Part shown: positions 1 to 8,894 of the stretch, piece by piece
How the letters are laid out: each line of letters starts with the position of its first letter
Numbering within the stretch: position 1 is the stretch's first letter
From: Lachnospiraceae bacterium
GTDB lineage: Bacteria > Bacillota > Clostridia > Lachnospirales > Lachnospiraceae
DNA: 48,228 nucleotides
Direction: 5' to 3'
Assembly: GCA_017634455.1 (NCBI GenBank)
Contig: JAGBNK010000007.1
Span: 1-48,228, forward strand
Notes under the pieces: model-generated
Seen by the model: the letters and a program-made list of their open reading frames with translations, nothing else
Databases searched by the model: none
What the model was told of the DNA's origin: nothing
Position numbers and translations under genes: made by a program

Positions 1-554
<554 letters not shown>

Positions 555-607
555 CTAAAGACCACTGAATAAATCAGTATCTAGTTGTCATATGTTAAAT
601 GTGTTGG

Positions 608-1282
608 CTAGTTTGCAACTTTTACCATACTGTGACGAACTACTGTGTCATGGTACTGGTATCCTCTCTGAAGTTCTTCAACAACTTCATTCTCACCGAA
701 GTTTTCATCCTCCACATGCATTACTGCGTTGTGGAAATCTGGATTGAACTCCTGGCCAACTGCTTCAATTGGTGTAACTCCTGCTTCTTCTAATGAAGTC
801 ATAAGCTGCTTGTACACCATCTGCATACCCTGAGCAAATGGATCCTCAGTGTTCTCATCCACGCCGGCAAGACCTCTCTCAAAGTTATCTACAACTGGTA
901 GAATCTTCTCAATAATGCTCTTGGCACCAACCTCAAACATCTGAGTCTTCTCTTTCTCAGTTCTCTTGCGAAAGTTTTCAAACTCTGCCATCTGACGCAT
1001 CACTTTGTCGTTGAGTTCTTCAATCTTCTCGTCCTTTTTATCTTTCTTTTTCTTGAAAAGCTTACCCTTTTCCTGACCATCTTCTGTTTCAGAACCTTCT
1101 TCTAATTCCTCTGGTTCCTCTGAAGTTGTCTCCTGGGATGGTTCCTCTGAATCCGTCTCCTGAGATGTTTCCTCTGTAGCCTCTTCAGCATCAAGAGCTT
1201 CAGTAGCTTCTTCTGTCATTTCTTCAGTATCGAAGTTTTCAGTATCAACTGTTTCTTCAGATACATTTTTCTTATCTGCCAC
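608..1282 (-). CDS. grpE: Nucleotide exchange factor GrpE
   Basis: GrpE dimers release ADP from DnaK in the cytosol. The 224-residue protein has a long acidic, Glu/Thr/Ser-rich, probably disordered N-terminus (about residues 1-75), a Lys-rich stretch, then the typical long helix (around MRQMAEFENFRKRTEKEK) and the C-terminal beta domain containing FNPDFHNAVMH and ending near VVRHSMVKVAN. The start is GTG at 1282, with a GGAG ribosome binding site about 6 nt upstream; this gives a normal family length. It lies 24 bp downstream of hrcA and before dnaK, the standard Firmicutes order. The acidic N-terminal extension is longer than in E. coli GrpE, which is common in clostridia. Confidence 0.96.
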   Translation of the reverse strand: MADKKNVSEETVDTENFDTEEMTEEATEALDAEEATEETSQETDSEEPSQETTSEEPEELEEGSETEDGQEKGKLFKKKKDKKDEKIEELNDKVMRQMAEFENFRKRTEKEKTQMFEVGAKSIIEKILPVVDNFERGLAGVDENTEDPFAQGMQMVYKQLMTSLEEAGVTPIEAVGQEFNPDFHNAVMHVEDENFGENEVVEELQRGYQYHDTVVRHSMVKVAN

Positions 1283-1306
1283 TTCTATCTCCTTCCTTTC
1301 TATTTA

Positions 1307-2347
1307 TTATTTATCTGAATCGCCTCTTAAGGCATTATCTAATTGACTCTTTAAATTCTTCAGGTTATCCATAACCTTCTCATAATCCATACGCTTCGGA
1401 CCAATGATACCGATTGTACCCTTCATACCGTCGCCCAATTCATAGGTGGCTGTAACCACGCTACAATCTTTCATGGTCTGAACAGGAGCTTCATTTCCTA
1501 TATAAACCTGAATTCCAGTATCTTCACCGTCTTCGCTTTGAGTTTCTTCTATGAATTCCTTCAAAGCCTGTTTCTCTTCAAATGCACTGATAAGTTCACT
1601 GGCATTCTGTGAATCACTAAGTTCAGGATATTTGAAAATATTGGTAGCTCCACTGGTGTAGATTTCCAAATCATCATCACTGATAGTCTCAGCAACTGTA
1701 TTCAAAACCTGTGCGATTATGTCTTCATGGATTCCAGCCTGTTCCTTTAACTTGGTAATAAGCCCCAGATTTATTTCAGAAACAGTCAATCCATTCAATG
1801 TAGTATTGAGAAGCATATTAAGCTTCAACATTGTCTCATTATCCAAAGCATCATCAACAGGAATGATTTTGTTCTTAACAACATTGCCATCCATCACTAC
1901 TACAGATAATATCTGATTCTCGTCAACGGCTGACAGCTGTACGAACTTCAAACGATTTCCTCTAACTGATGGAGCAGAAATCATGGTAGCGTACTGAGTA
2001 TCATTTGCAAGGATTTTCACCACCTGCTTCAGCACCTTCTCCATTTTCTCTGTCTTCTCAATCATCAAGTCCTTGATTTCAGCAACCTCTTGATTCTTGG
2101 TCTCAATCAAATGATCAACATAGAATCTATATCCCTTGTCAGAAGGAACACGGCCAGCTGATGTATGTGGCTGGATGATATATCCCAACTCTTCTAAGTC
2201 TGCCATCTCATTTCTAATCGTGGCAGAGCTTAGTGACAAATCAGCTATTTTGGAAATAACTCTTGAGCCAACTGGCTCTCCTGTCTCTAAATAATGCTTG
2301 ATAATCGCATTTAGGATTTTCTCTTTTCTCTCGCCTAATTCTTCCAT
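1307..2347 (-). CDS. hrcA: Heat-inducible transcription repressor HrcA
   Basis: HrcA is the cytosolic repressor that binds CIRCE and is kept active by GroEL. The 346-residue protein begins with the winged-helix domain (KILNAIIKHYLETGEPVGSR, then SSATIRNEMADLEELGYI, roughly residues 10-60), followed by the conserved HTSAGRVPSDKGYRFYVD segment and the GAF-like dimerisation region. It is the first gene of the operon. Its ATG at 2347 has an AGAGG ribosome binding site, and a perfect CIRCE lies 45 bp upstream between the promoter and the start, so autoregulation is expected. Length and motifs match the family. Confidence 0.97.
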   Translation of the reverse strand: MEELGERKEKILNAIIKHYLETGEPVGSRVISKIADLSLSSATIRNEMADLEELGYIIQPHTSAGRVPSDKGYRFYVDHLIETKNQEVAEIKDLMIEKTEKMEKVLKQVVKILANDTQYATMISAPSVRGNRLKFVQLSAVDENQILSVVVMDGNVVKNKIIPVDDALDNETMLKLNMLLNTTLNGLTVSEINLGLITKLKEQAGIHEDIIAQVLNTVAETISDDDLEIYTSGATNIFKYPELSDSQNASELISAFEEKQALKEFIEETQSEDGEDTGIQVYIGNEAPVQTMKDCSVVTATYELGDGMKGTIGIIGPKRMDYEKVMDNLKNLKSQLDNALRGDSDK

Positions 2348-2392
2348 TTATTTACCTCTTCATATGGATTATAGGTTGTCTTCTTTTTGTTA

Positions 2393-2419
2393 TTAGCACT
2401 CAACCAAAACGAGTGCTAA
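2393..2419 (-). promoter_or_regulatory. CIRCE operator
   Basis: The sequence is TTAGCACTC, nine bases, GAGTGCTAA, an exact match to the CIRCE consensus with the canonical 9-nt spacer. It lies just downstream of the -10 element and upstream of hrcA. By established knowledge, HrcA bound here represses hrcA-grpE-dnaK. Confidence 0.97.
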
Positions 2420-2433
2420 CATCTACTAAAAAT

Positions 2434-2462
2434 AATTTACCACCACCTTTAGTTGATGTCAA
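2434..2462 (-). promoter_or_regulatory. SigA-type promoter of the hrcA operon
   Basis: Read on the minus strand: TTGACA, 17 bases, TAAATT. The -10 is about 15 bp before CIRCE, so the operator overlaps the start region of the transcript, as expected for HrcA repression. Confidence 0.8.
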
Positions 2463-2502
2463 CACTCCATTCATAAAAAATGTATTAAAATTATTAATAT
2501 TT

Positions 2503-3735
2503 CTAATCAAATAAAAATTCCGATAGAACTACGTTGCTTATGTCTCTTCCTCGTTCTGTCAAATATATATGACCGCCTTCCATTACAAGCAATCCTTCCC
2601 GCTGTAATTTCTCTAATTCCTCACGGTACACGCCCTCTATCTCACAGCCAAATGCATTCTTGAAATCCTCTCTTGTAACTCCCTGATTCATACGAAGCCC
2701 CAAGAACATGAACTCCTCCATCTGATCATGACGACTCAATGTCTGACAGCTGTCCCAGAGGTACATTACTTCACTTTCCTCTCCGGAAAGTCTGGCCTCT
2801 ATGTTTTGGTCAGAAGCCACCGCCAGCTGATTACATTTCTCAATATAATCATAAATATCTGTCATATTGTGATATCTACAATCTCCAATTAGAGAAGCAG
2901 CTCCGATTCCAAAGCCTATATATTGACCTCTCTGCCAGTACACCTTGTTGTGCTCGCACTCATAATCATCTCTGGCGAAATTAGAAATCTCATACTGATG
3001 ATAACCGTGCTGGCTTAATATATGCTCTGTCATTTTCGTCAGTTCATATTCAGCATCTTCATTTGGCAAATATTTAGTAGCCTCACCGCGCTCTCTGCGA
3101 TATACATCATCCTTATATAAATTATAAAAAGGTGTTCCCTCTTCGATAATAAGTGAATATGCAGAAATGTGTGACGGCTTCAATCTGATAACATTTTCCA
3201 GAGTATTGAGAAGCAGTTCTTTGGTCTGCCCCGGCAATCCTGTCATAATATCCACATTGATATTGGTGAAGCCTGTCTTGCGAGCCATCTCATAGGTCTT
3301 GAGGAATTGATTGAAATCATGAACTCTTCCCAGCATCTTCAATTCTTCGTCATTTGCAGATTGAAGTCCTATACTTATTCGATTGATTCCAGCTCTTCTA
3401 ATAGAGAGAAATTTCTCCGCGGTAACTGTCCCAGGATTACACTCAATAGTAATCTCTGCAGACCCCGGCACAGTGAAATTGTCATAAACCACAGACATGA
3501 TTTTCTCAATATGCTTCCCATCCAACCAGGAAGGAGTTCCACCGCCTATAAATATAGAAGGAACAGCAACTCCATCAAGTCGCTGTCCCATGTATTCTAT
3601 TTCTTTGCAAAGGGCATCTACATATTTTCCCTGGGTATCCTCATCATAGACTCCAGAGAGGAAATCGCAATAATTACATTTCTTCATGCAGAAGGGAATG
3701 TGTATGTATATGCTCATTTGTGTTGTATCATTCAT
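2503..3735 (-). CDS. hemW: HemW-like radical SAM protein (heme chaperone; formerly called oxygen-independent coproporphyrinogen oxidase)
   Basis: HemW proteins bind a [4Fe-4S] cluster, SAM and heme and are thought to deliver heme to membrane proteins; many are mislabelled HemN. The 410-residue protein shows IPFCMKKCNYCDF near residue 14, the CX3CX2C cluster motif followed by F as in HemW, the GGGTPS SAM-binding loop and a HNKVYWQRGQYIGFG segment typical of the HemW C-terminal half. The ATG at 3735 has AGGAAG eight bases upstream; an in-frame ATG six codons later is possible. It lies downstream of lepA on the same strand, a common Firmicutes neighbourhood. No heme enzyme is visible in the window, so the substrate in this organism is uncertain. 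Confidence 0.9.
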   Translation of the reverse strand: MNDTTQMSIYIHIPFCMKKCNYCDFLSGVYDEDTQGKYVDALCKEIEYMGQRLDGVAVPSIFIGGGTPSWLDGKHIEKIMSVVYDNFTVPGSAEITIECNPGTVTAEKFLSIRRAGINRISIGLQSANDEELKMLGRVHDFNQFLKTYEMARKTGFTNINVDIMTGLPGQTKELLLNTLENVIRLKPSHISAYSLIIEEGTPFYNLYKDDVYRRERGEATKYLPNEDAEYELTKMTEHILSQHGYHQYEISNFARDDYECEHNKVYWQRGQYIGFGIGAASLIGDCRYHNMTDIYDYIEKCNQLAVASDQNIEARLSGEESEVMYLWDSCQTLSRHDQMEEFMFLGLRMNQGVTREDFKNAFGCEIEGVYREELEKLQREGLLVMEGGHIYLTERGRDISNVVLSEFLFD

Positions 3736-3772
3736 TTATAGTTCTTCCTATTTTCTATTCAAGTCTAGAGTA

Positions 3773-3787
3773 GTCATAATTTATGAC
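3773..3787. repeat. 15-nt palindrome upstream of hemW
   Basis: GTCATAA, one base, TTATGAC is a perfect inverted repeat 38 bp upstream of the hemW start. It could be a protein-binding site or part of the lepA-hemW hairpin cluster. No function is assigned. Confidence 0.4.
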
Positions 3788-3800
3788 TTTCAACAAGGTC

Positions 3801-3926
3801 AAGACTCGCTCGCGAGTCTTGCGCGCCGGATTCGGGTCTGCTTCAGCAGACAAATTCCTGTCCGAATCCGTGCGCATCCTCGCGGAGCGTTTAACTCAGT
3901 CGGAGCTTGTACTCCGACTGAGTTAA
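3801..3926. repeat. Compound hairpin cluster between lepA and hemW
   Basis: Three adjacent inverted repeats fill this gap. The first is AAGACTCG/CGAGTCTT with a 4-nt loop (3801-3820). The second is a nested structure: outer arms GGATTCGG (3828-3835) and CCGAATCC (3862-3869), extended by GCGC on both sides, enclosing GTCTGC/GCAGAC (3836-3851). The third is a perfect 15-bp stem with a 6-nt loop (3891-3905 and 3912-3926), beginning 4 nt after the lepA stop. No U-tract follows the third stem on the minus strand, so it is not a standard intrinsic terminator. The block is GC-rich compared with its surroundings and resembles a dispersed palindromic element. Confidence 0.75.
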
Positions 3927-3930
3927 ATTA

Positions 3931-5742
3931 TTACTCCTCATCAAGCTTAAGCACTGCCATAAATGCTTCCTGTGGAATCTCCACATTTCCCACCTGGCGC
4001 ATACGCTTCTTTCCTTCCTTCTGCTTCTCCAGAAGCTTTCTCTTTCGGCTGATATCACCACCATAACATTTAGCCAGCACATCTTTTCTCATGGCCTTGA
4101 CTGTTTCGCGGGCAATTACCTTGCTTCCAATTGCAGCCTGGATAGGAATTTCAAATAAATGTCTAGGAATCTCTTCCTTCAGCTTCTCGCACATCTTGCG
4201 TCCGCGCTCATAAGAAGTTCCCTCAAATACGATAAATGATAATGCATCAACTTCTTCCTTATTAATGAGGATATCAAGTTTAACAAGCTTAGACTTCACA
4301 TATCCGCTCATTTCATAATCAAAGGATGCATATCCTCTTGAACGAGATTTCAAAGCGTCAAAGAAATCGTAGATGATTTCATTTAACGGCAACTGATATT
4401 TAATGAGAGCTCTGGTTTCCTCCATATACTCCATGGAAATGTATATACCACGGCGCTCCTGGCACAAATCCATAATGGCTCCAATGTAGTCGCTGGTAAC
4501 CATAATCTCAGCATTTACCATAGGCTCTTCCATATAATCAATCTCAGAAGGATCAGGCAAATTTGATGGATTGGTAAGCTCAATCATAGTGCCGTCTGTC
4601 TTGTGAACTCGGTATACAACTCCAGGTGCAGTTGTTACCAAATCCAGATTGTATTCACGCTCCAAACGTTCCTGAATAATCTCCAAGTGAAGCAATCCCA
4701 GGAATCCACATCTAAATCCAAAGCCCAAAGCAACTGAAGTCTCAGGCTCAAACTGTAAAGCAGCATCATTTAACTGAAGCTTCTCCAAGGCATCTCTCAA
4801 GTCAGGATACTTGGCACCATCCACTGGATACAAACCACAGTAAACCATAGGATTAACCTTCTTGTAACCAGGAAGTGGCTCTGCACAAGGCTTGTTGGCA
4901 TGAGTAATTGTATCACCCACACGAGTGTCCTTCACATTTTTGATACTTGCAGTCATATATCCAACCATTCCTGCAGACAGCTCGTCGCATGGAATGAACT
5001 GGCCGGCTCCGAAATAGCCCACTTCAACAACTTCAAAACTGGCTCCTGTGGCCATCATCTTCACCTTATCTCCAGCTTTGAGAGTTCCTTCTTTCACTCT
5101 GCAAAATACAATAACTCCCTTGTAAGCATCGTAAAGTGAGTCAAATATTAAAGCCTGAAGTTCAGCATTTGGATCACCTGCTGGAGCTGGAAGTTTATTT
5201 ACAATAGTCTCTAACACATCCTCCACATTCAAGCCAGTCTTGGCAGAAATCATAGGAGCATCCTGTGCCTCAAGACCGATTACATCCTCAATCTCATCCT
5301 TTACTCGCTGTGGATCTGCACTTGGCAAATCGATTTTATTGATAACAGGAACCACATCCAAATCATGATCCAGTGCCAGATACACATTGGCCAATGTCTG
5401 AGCTTCAATTCCCTGAGCTGCATCCACAACCAGAATCGCTCCGTCGCAGGCAGCAAGGCTTCGAGAAACCTCATAATTGAAATCCACATGTCCCGGAGTA
5501 TCTATAAGATTGAAAATATATTCATTTCCATCCTTGGCATGATATATAGTTCTGACAGCCTGAGACTTAATTGTAATTCCTCTCTCACGCTCTAAGTCCA
5601 TGTTATCAAGAACCTGAGCCTGCATCTCGCGCTCAGTCAGAAGTCCTGTCATCTCGATAATTCTATCTGCCAGGGTAGATTTACCATGATCGATATGTGC
5701 TACTATACAGAAATTTCTAATTTTACTTTGATCTATAGACAT
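3931..5742 (-). CDS. lepA: Elongation factor 4 (LepA), ribosome back-translocating GTPase
   Basis: EF4/LepA is a translational GTPase that acts on the ribosome under stress and during initiation. The 603-residue length is the family norm. G motifs are clear: [10 protein letters not shown] (P-loop), [10 protein letters not shown] (switch I), DTPGHVDF (G3) and NKIDLP (G4). The LepA-specific C-terminal domain ends with the conserved [25 protein letters not shown] stretch (residues about 555-580). The ATG at 5742 has AGGAG six bases upstream. A 38-bp tandem repeat array lies in its upstream region and a hairpin cluster directly follows the stop. Confidence 0.98.
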   Translation of the reverse strand: MSIDQSKIRNFCIVAHIDHGKSTLADRIIEMTGLLTEREMQAQVLDNMDLERERGITIKSQAVRTIYHAKDGNEYIFNLIDTPGHVDFNYEVSRSLAACDGAILVVDAAQGIEAQTLANVYLALDHDLDVVPVINKIDLPSADPQRVKDEIEDVIGLEAQDAPMISAKTGLNVEDVLETIVNKLPAPAGDPNAELQALIFDSLYDAYKGVIVFCRVKEGTLKAGDKVKMMATGASFEVVEVGYFGAGQFIPCDELSAGMVGYMTASIKNVKDTRVGDTITHANKPCAEPLPGYKKVNPMVYCGLYPVDGAKYPDLRDALEKLQLNDAALQFEPETSVALGFGFRCGFLGLLHLEIIQERLEREYNLDLVTTAPGVVYRVHKTDGTMIELTNPSNLPDPSEIDYMEEPMVNAEIMVTSDYIGAIMDLCQERRGIYISMEYMEETRALIKYQLPLNEIIYDFFDALKSRSRGYASFDYEMSGYVKSKLVKLDILINKEEVDALSFIVFEGTSYERGRKMCEKLKEEIPRHLFEIPIQAAIGSKVIARETVKAMRKDVLAKCYGGDISRKRKLLEKQKEGKKRMRQVGNVEIPQEAFMAVLKLDEE

Positions 5743-5788
5743 ATGTTTCTCCTAAAATATAATCATCATTTCACATGTTGTTTTACAT

Positions 5789-5912
5789 TCATTTGACATA
5801 TTATTCAACATTGATTTAATATCAATTCAACTGATTTGATATTCTGCATTAATTTAATATCAATTAGTTGGACTTGTCATTCTACATTAATTGTATGTCA
5901 ATTCATTTGACA
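5789..5912. repeat. Tandem 38-bp repeat, about 3.3 copies, upstream of lepA
   Basis: Three degenerate 38-bp units lie head to tail at 5789-5826, 5827-5864 and 5865-5902, followed by 10 bp of a fourth. Read on the minus strand, each begins ATTGAYAT and carries a conserved AATSAATG followed by GAAT. The unit nearest lepA (5789-5826) contains TTGATA, 16 bases, TAATAT, which could serve as the lepA promoter; the other units have weaker versions. The rest of the 5743-6118 gap holds the rpsT promoter and leader. Confidence 0.75.
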
Positions 5913-5975
5913 ATTTATATTAACATAAGAAAGGGTCTCGTGCTACTTTTTTTCGAGAATTATCCTTATTTCTAG

Positions 5976-6004
5976 TTGACATATTTACCATACTAATATA
6001 AAAT
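5976..6004 (+). promoter_or_regulatory. SigA-type promoter of rpsT
   Basis: TTGACA, 17 bases, TAAAAT on the plus strand. Transcription should begin near 6011, giving a leader of about 108 nt before the rpsT TTG start. Confidence 0.8.
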
Positions 6005-6008
6005 ATCC

Positions 6009-6067
6009 TAGTGTGTTTGAAATTGGCTATCCGTGTCTTTCCGTTTCAAACGTGTATCTAAACACTA
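6009..6067 (+). promoter_or_regulatory. Structured 5' leader of rpsT
   Basis: Two nested stems can form. The outer stem is TAGTGT (6009-6014) with ACACTA (6062-6067). The inner stem is GTTTGAAA (6015-6022) with TTTCAAAC (6044-6051), with a 21-nt loop. The leader ends about 50 nt before the start codon. Ribosomal protein genes are often autoregulated through leader RNA, so this is a candidate S20-responsive element. I do not recognise a named family. Confidence 0.5.
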
Positions 6068-6118
6068 TTGATAGATTATAAACAAATAATATTTCATACA
6101 CATATGGAGGTGGACAGA

Positions 6119-6382
6119 TTGGCTAACATTAAATCTGCAAAGAAGAGAATTTTAGTAACAGAGACAAGAACAGCAAGAAACAAGGCTATCAAGTCTGAAG
6201 TTAAGACAAACATCAAGAAGGTAGAAGCTGCTGTTACTGCTAATGATAAGGCTGCTGCTACAGCTGCTCTTACAGAGGCTGTTAAGAAGATTGAGATGGC
6301 TGGTTCAAAGGGTGTATACCACAAGAACACAGTTGCAAGAAAAGTTTCTCGTCTTACAAAGCTTGTTAACTCTATTGCTTAA
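6119..6382 (+). CDS. rpsT: 30S ribosomal protein S20
   Basis: S20 binds 16S rRNA early in 30S assembly. The open frame extends back to 6068, but the family starts with MANIKSAKKR, which corresponds here to TTG-GCT-AAC at 6119. A GGAGGTGG ribosome binding site lies five bases before this TTG. The resulting 87-residue, Lys/Ala-rich helical protein is the usual length. The TTG start is notable because E. coli rpsT also uses a non-AUG start that takes part in autoregulation. It has its own promoter, a folded leader and a terminator, and is convergent with holA. Confidence 0.95.
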   Translation: MANIKSAKKRILVTETRTARNKAIKSEVKTNIKKVEAAVTANDKAAATAALTEAVKKIEMAGSKGVYHKNTVARKVSRLTKLVNSIA

Positions 6383-6402
6383 TTATTAGAATAACTTAAA
6401 AC

Positions 6403-6442
6403 AAATAAAAACCATCAGTACCGTCATACTGATGGTTTTTTT
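6403..6442. terminator. Bidirectional intrinsic terminator between rpsT and holA
   Basis: ACCATCAGTA (6411-6420), a 6-nt loop, TACTGATGGT (6427-6436), followed by a T-run to 6442 and preceded by an A-rich tract from 6403. It can terminate rpsT on the plus strand and holA on the minus strand. Confidence 0.92.
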
Positions 6443-6504
6443 GTTGTGTAATTTACAGTTAATGTTTCATCTTGCTCAGCAAATTTTTTTAAAAAGTGAA
6501 ACTC

Positions 6505-7479
6505 TTAACGACTATATTGGATCATCAACATCTCAACAGCCAACTGCTCATCCAGCTGTCCAGTCTTGACGCGCCACTCAGTATCAGCTGCGTCTTCCAA
6601 CAAACTTCTAATCTGATCCACCTTAAAGCCTTTGGCCGCCTCGAAATTCTTGCGCACAATATAATCGCTCATCTTCATCTTGCTTGCAATCTCTCGATTT
6701 GTAATTCCATTTGCCGCCAAATCCTTCATCATATACATCTGATTAAACTGGCGAACTATCATAAACAGAATTCGCATAGGTGGCTCCTTGGCAGAAAGCA
6801 TATCATGGTAGAGATCCATAACCACATCCAACTTCTTGGATGCAATTGCATTTATCATGTCAAATATTTTAGTCTCAACCTGCTTAGTGCAGATGGCTTC
6901 CACATCCTCTTTATTAATAGTGTCCGACTCGTAGCAATAAGAAATCAATTTCTTAAACTCCCTGTCCATGTGGTCCATGTTATCGCCAGTTCTATTGAGA
7001 AATTCATTCCAGGCATCGTTCGTCATTTTCTTGCCTTCGCGCTTAGCATTCCCCATAATCCATGTCTGTAAAATGTGTTCATTTGGCATGGTTTCTTCTT
7101 CCACGAAGCCAATATCTTTGATGGCCTTAAATGCCTTGTTACGCTTATCAACATTTGTCTCAACACAGACAATAGCTGTTGTTTCCTGGATATTTTTCAG
7201 ATAATCAGCAAAAGCATCATTAGAAGACTTGAACAAATCCGAATCCTGTATCACAATCACTCGGCGCTCGGCAAAAAATGGCAAAGTCTCCGCCAAATCG
7301 ATTATTTCGCCAACATTTATGTCTTTGCCCTCGAACTTAGACAGGTTCATCTTGTCGCCACCTGCCAGGAGTGCATCAACTAATTTATCACGATATTGCA
7401 CCTTGAGATAATCCTCATCTCCATAGAGCAAGTAAGCATTTTTAAATTGTCCTGATTTTATATGTTCTGTCAAAGACAT
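6505..7479 (-). CDS. holA: DNA polymerase III delta subunit (clamp loader)
   Basis: HolA opens the beta clamp within the clamp-loader complex. The 324-residue protein has the family's N-terminal signature (IKSGQFKNAYLLYGDEDYLK, with the degenerate P-loop region), the ...AERRVIVIQDSDLF segment and the helical C-terminal collar domain. Length matches. The ATG at 7479 has GGAG about 10 bases upstream, lying inside the end of the GNAT gene, which stops 1 bp earlier, so the two are probably cotranscribed. comEC-holA-rpsT is a familiar Firmicutes order; here comEC and holA are separated by a repeat array, a nuclease gene and the GNAT gene. Confidence 0.93.
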   Translation of the reverse strand: MSLTEHIKSGQFKNAYLLYGDEDYLKVQYRDKLVDALLAGGDKMNLSKFEGKDINVGEIIDLAETLPFFAERRVIVIQDSDLFKSSNDAFADYLKNIQETTAIVCVETNVDKRNKAFKAIKDIGFVEEETMPNEHILQTWIMGNAKREGKKMTNDAWNEFLNRTGDNMDHMDREFKKLISYCYESDTINKEDVEAICTKQVETKIFDMINAIASKKLDVVMDLYHDMLSAKEPPMRILFMIVRQFNQMYMMKDLAANGITNREIASKMKMSDYIVRKNFEAAKGFKVDQIRSLLEDAADTEWRVKTGQLDEQLAVEMLMIQYSR

Positions 7480-7480
7480 G

Positions 7481-7927
7481 TTATACTATCTCCATTTTCA
7501 GCAAAGTAATCCACTCATTTTCCTCAAACTCTTCGCCAGTAAATTTAAATGACTTATTCTTGTAGAAGTTCTGAGCCGATTCATTTTCACGCAAAACCCA
7601 CAGCCATTTTGCACCCTTTTCCTTCAATGCAAAATCCAATAACTGAGTGCCTATAGATCTGTTCTGAAAGAAAGGATCCACATACAGTTTTACAATCTCA
7701 TCTCTATCCAATCTTATCATACCCTTTACGATACCATCATCATAGACATATGTATTCTCAAGAAGATATGGATTATCAATGTAATCTTTTGCGATATCAA
7801 TCACATTTAATTCTTTAAAATAAAACTCTTCTCCGCCGAAAATTGGATAGAAATTCTTTCTGTAATTTGCAACTATCATTTCGGCTATTCTCGATATATC
7901 AGCCTTTTCAGCTTTTCTAATTTCCAT
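7481..7927 (-). CDS. GNAT-family N-acetyltransferase
   Basis: GNAT enzymes transfer an acetyl group from acetyl-CoA to an amine; the substrate cannot be told from sequence. From the ATG at 7927 (MEIRKAEKADISRIAEMI) the product is 148 residues. The frame extends six codons further to a TTG, but ATG is preferred because it opens the usual beta-1 strand. The acetyl-CoA loop is visible as YVDPFFQNRSIGTQLLDFAL (Q/R-x-x-G-x-G/T type), and the C-terminus has LRENESAQNFYKNKSFKFTGEE, a standard GNAT ending. An extended -10 promoter lies 34 bp upstream, and holA follows after 1 bp. Confidence 0.85.
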   Translation of the reverse strand: MEIRKAEKADISRIAEMIVANYRKNFYPIFGGEEFYFKELNVIDIAKDYIDNPYLLENTYVYDDGIVKGMIRLDRDEIVKLYVDPFFQNRSIGTQLLDFALKEKGAKWLWVLRENESAQNFYKNKSFKFTGEEFEENEWITLLKMEIV

Positions 7928-7960
7928 TATAAGAACTACTCCCAAACAATTTCTCGAATC

Positions 7961-7969
7961 ATTATATCA
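7961..7969 (-). promoter_or_regulatory. Probable extended -10 promoter for GNAT-holA
   Basis: On the minus strand the sequence reads TGATATAAT, a TGn extended -10, with only a weak -35 (TGGTGA). It is about 34 bp before the GNAT ATG. This would let holA be expressed independently of the nuclease gene. Confidence 0.5.
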
Positions 7970-8057
7970 TTTATTACTATTTATCACCACAAGCAAAGTC
8001 AACTTACTCAGTACGACAAAAACTACTGATGCAATATGTCTTAAGCTACATCCAAGT

Positions 8058-8882
8058 CTAATAAGACTTTCTACTCTGGAAAGTTATAAGCATATTTCTC
8101 AGACTTCTACTGTTAATAGGATATTTTACTGTTTCAAAAGTATATATAAAGTTCACTCCCTGATAGAAACCATTGGATTCATATAGTCGTATTTTGCCAA
8201 AAGCATTATTTCGATATTCAAAATCATCCATCATTCCAAAATGTTCCCATATAATTTCTCGTTTATTTGCAGCATCTAAAATCGTAAAATCAGGATGAAC
8301 CGTTGTTCCATTTTTAAATTTCACAGGCTTCTCATAAAGAAATGGTATTTCATACTCATCCAAAATATCTGATATAAGGATTTCAGATTTGGAGCGGACC
8401 CTCATCCCTTTTTTTGAATAATACTCAGGAGCATCCTCTCTAAACTCAAGCTTATCATATTCCTGCGATAACCACTGCAATATAAATTCCTCTTTATTGA
8501 TATAGGGAATCTGGATAAGTTCTTTCTTTAAATCACATACCTGGTCTAGTGCGCTCTGGTATGGATTATCAGTAGGAATACCATTTAATTTTTCTAGATT
8601 AGCAATCTCATCCGCTAATATACGAACCAACTTGTTATCATATTCTATTTGAGCAAGCAATTCCGCCTTCTTTATATCCTGTTTCCTGATGTATACTCCG
8701 CTGGTTTTGTCACTCTTGGCCCGAAGAAAATATTGAGCTGAATTGCCATGTCGAATTGCATGAAGTGACACTTCTTCTGGAGCCTCCTTCTTCAACTTCG
8801 CAAGTGATTTTTCTGTTTCATCTAGAATTTTCTTCAGAGATTTAATCTCATTATCAATCATTGTTCTATTAATCATACTCAT
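8058..8882 (-). CDS. PD-(D/E)XK/DUF559-like (Vsr-fold) nuclease-type protein of unknown role
   Basis: From the ATG at 8882 (AGGAGGAG ribosome binding site 4 nt upstream) the product has 274 residues. The N-terminal half (about 1-125) is helical and charged, with probable coiled coil (NEIKSLKKILDETEKSLAKL) and a conserved-looking HAIRHGNSAQYFLR strand block. The C-terminal half (about 155-250) resembles the Vsr/DUF559 restriction-endonuclease fold: RSKSEILI with E167, YEKPV with E184, HPDF with D198 and IIWEHFG with E213-H214, then a helix and the strand NFIYTFET. The usual catalytic Lys is replaced by His at E-x-K, as in some Vsr-like families. The frame also runs upstream to a GTG at 8969 inside the adjacent repeat array. 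No partner methylase or transposase is nearby. The fold is an inference from motifs; the function is unknown. Confidence 0.65.
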   Translation of the reverse strand: MSMINRTMIDNEIKSLKKILDETEKSLAKLKKEAPEEVSLHAIRHGNSAQYFLRAKSDKTSGVYIRKQDIKKAELLAQIEYDNKLVRILADEIANLEKLNGIPTDNPYQSALDQVCDLKKELIQIPYINKEEFILQWLSQEYDKLEFREDAPEYYSKKGMRVRSKSEILISDILDEYEIPFLYEKPVKFKNGTTVHPDFTILDAANKREIIWEHFGMMDDFEYRNNAFGKIRLYESNGFYQGVNFIYTFETVKYPINSRSLRNMLITFQSRKSY

Positions 8883-8894
8883 TTCTCCTCCTCT

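Noticed and set aside
3307-4066. Plus-strand ORFs opposite hemW and across the lepA-hemW hairpins
   Set aside because: They overlap well-supported minus-strand genes and translate into low-quality sequence rich in Ser and Tyr.
8054-8069. Terminator after the nuclease gene
   Set aside because: A 6-bp stem overlaps the stop codon but no U-tract follows, so it is too weak to call.
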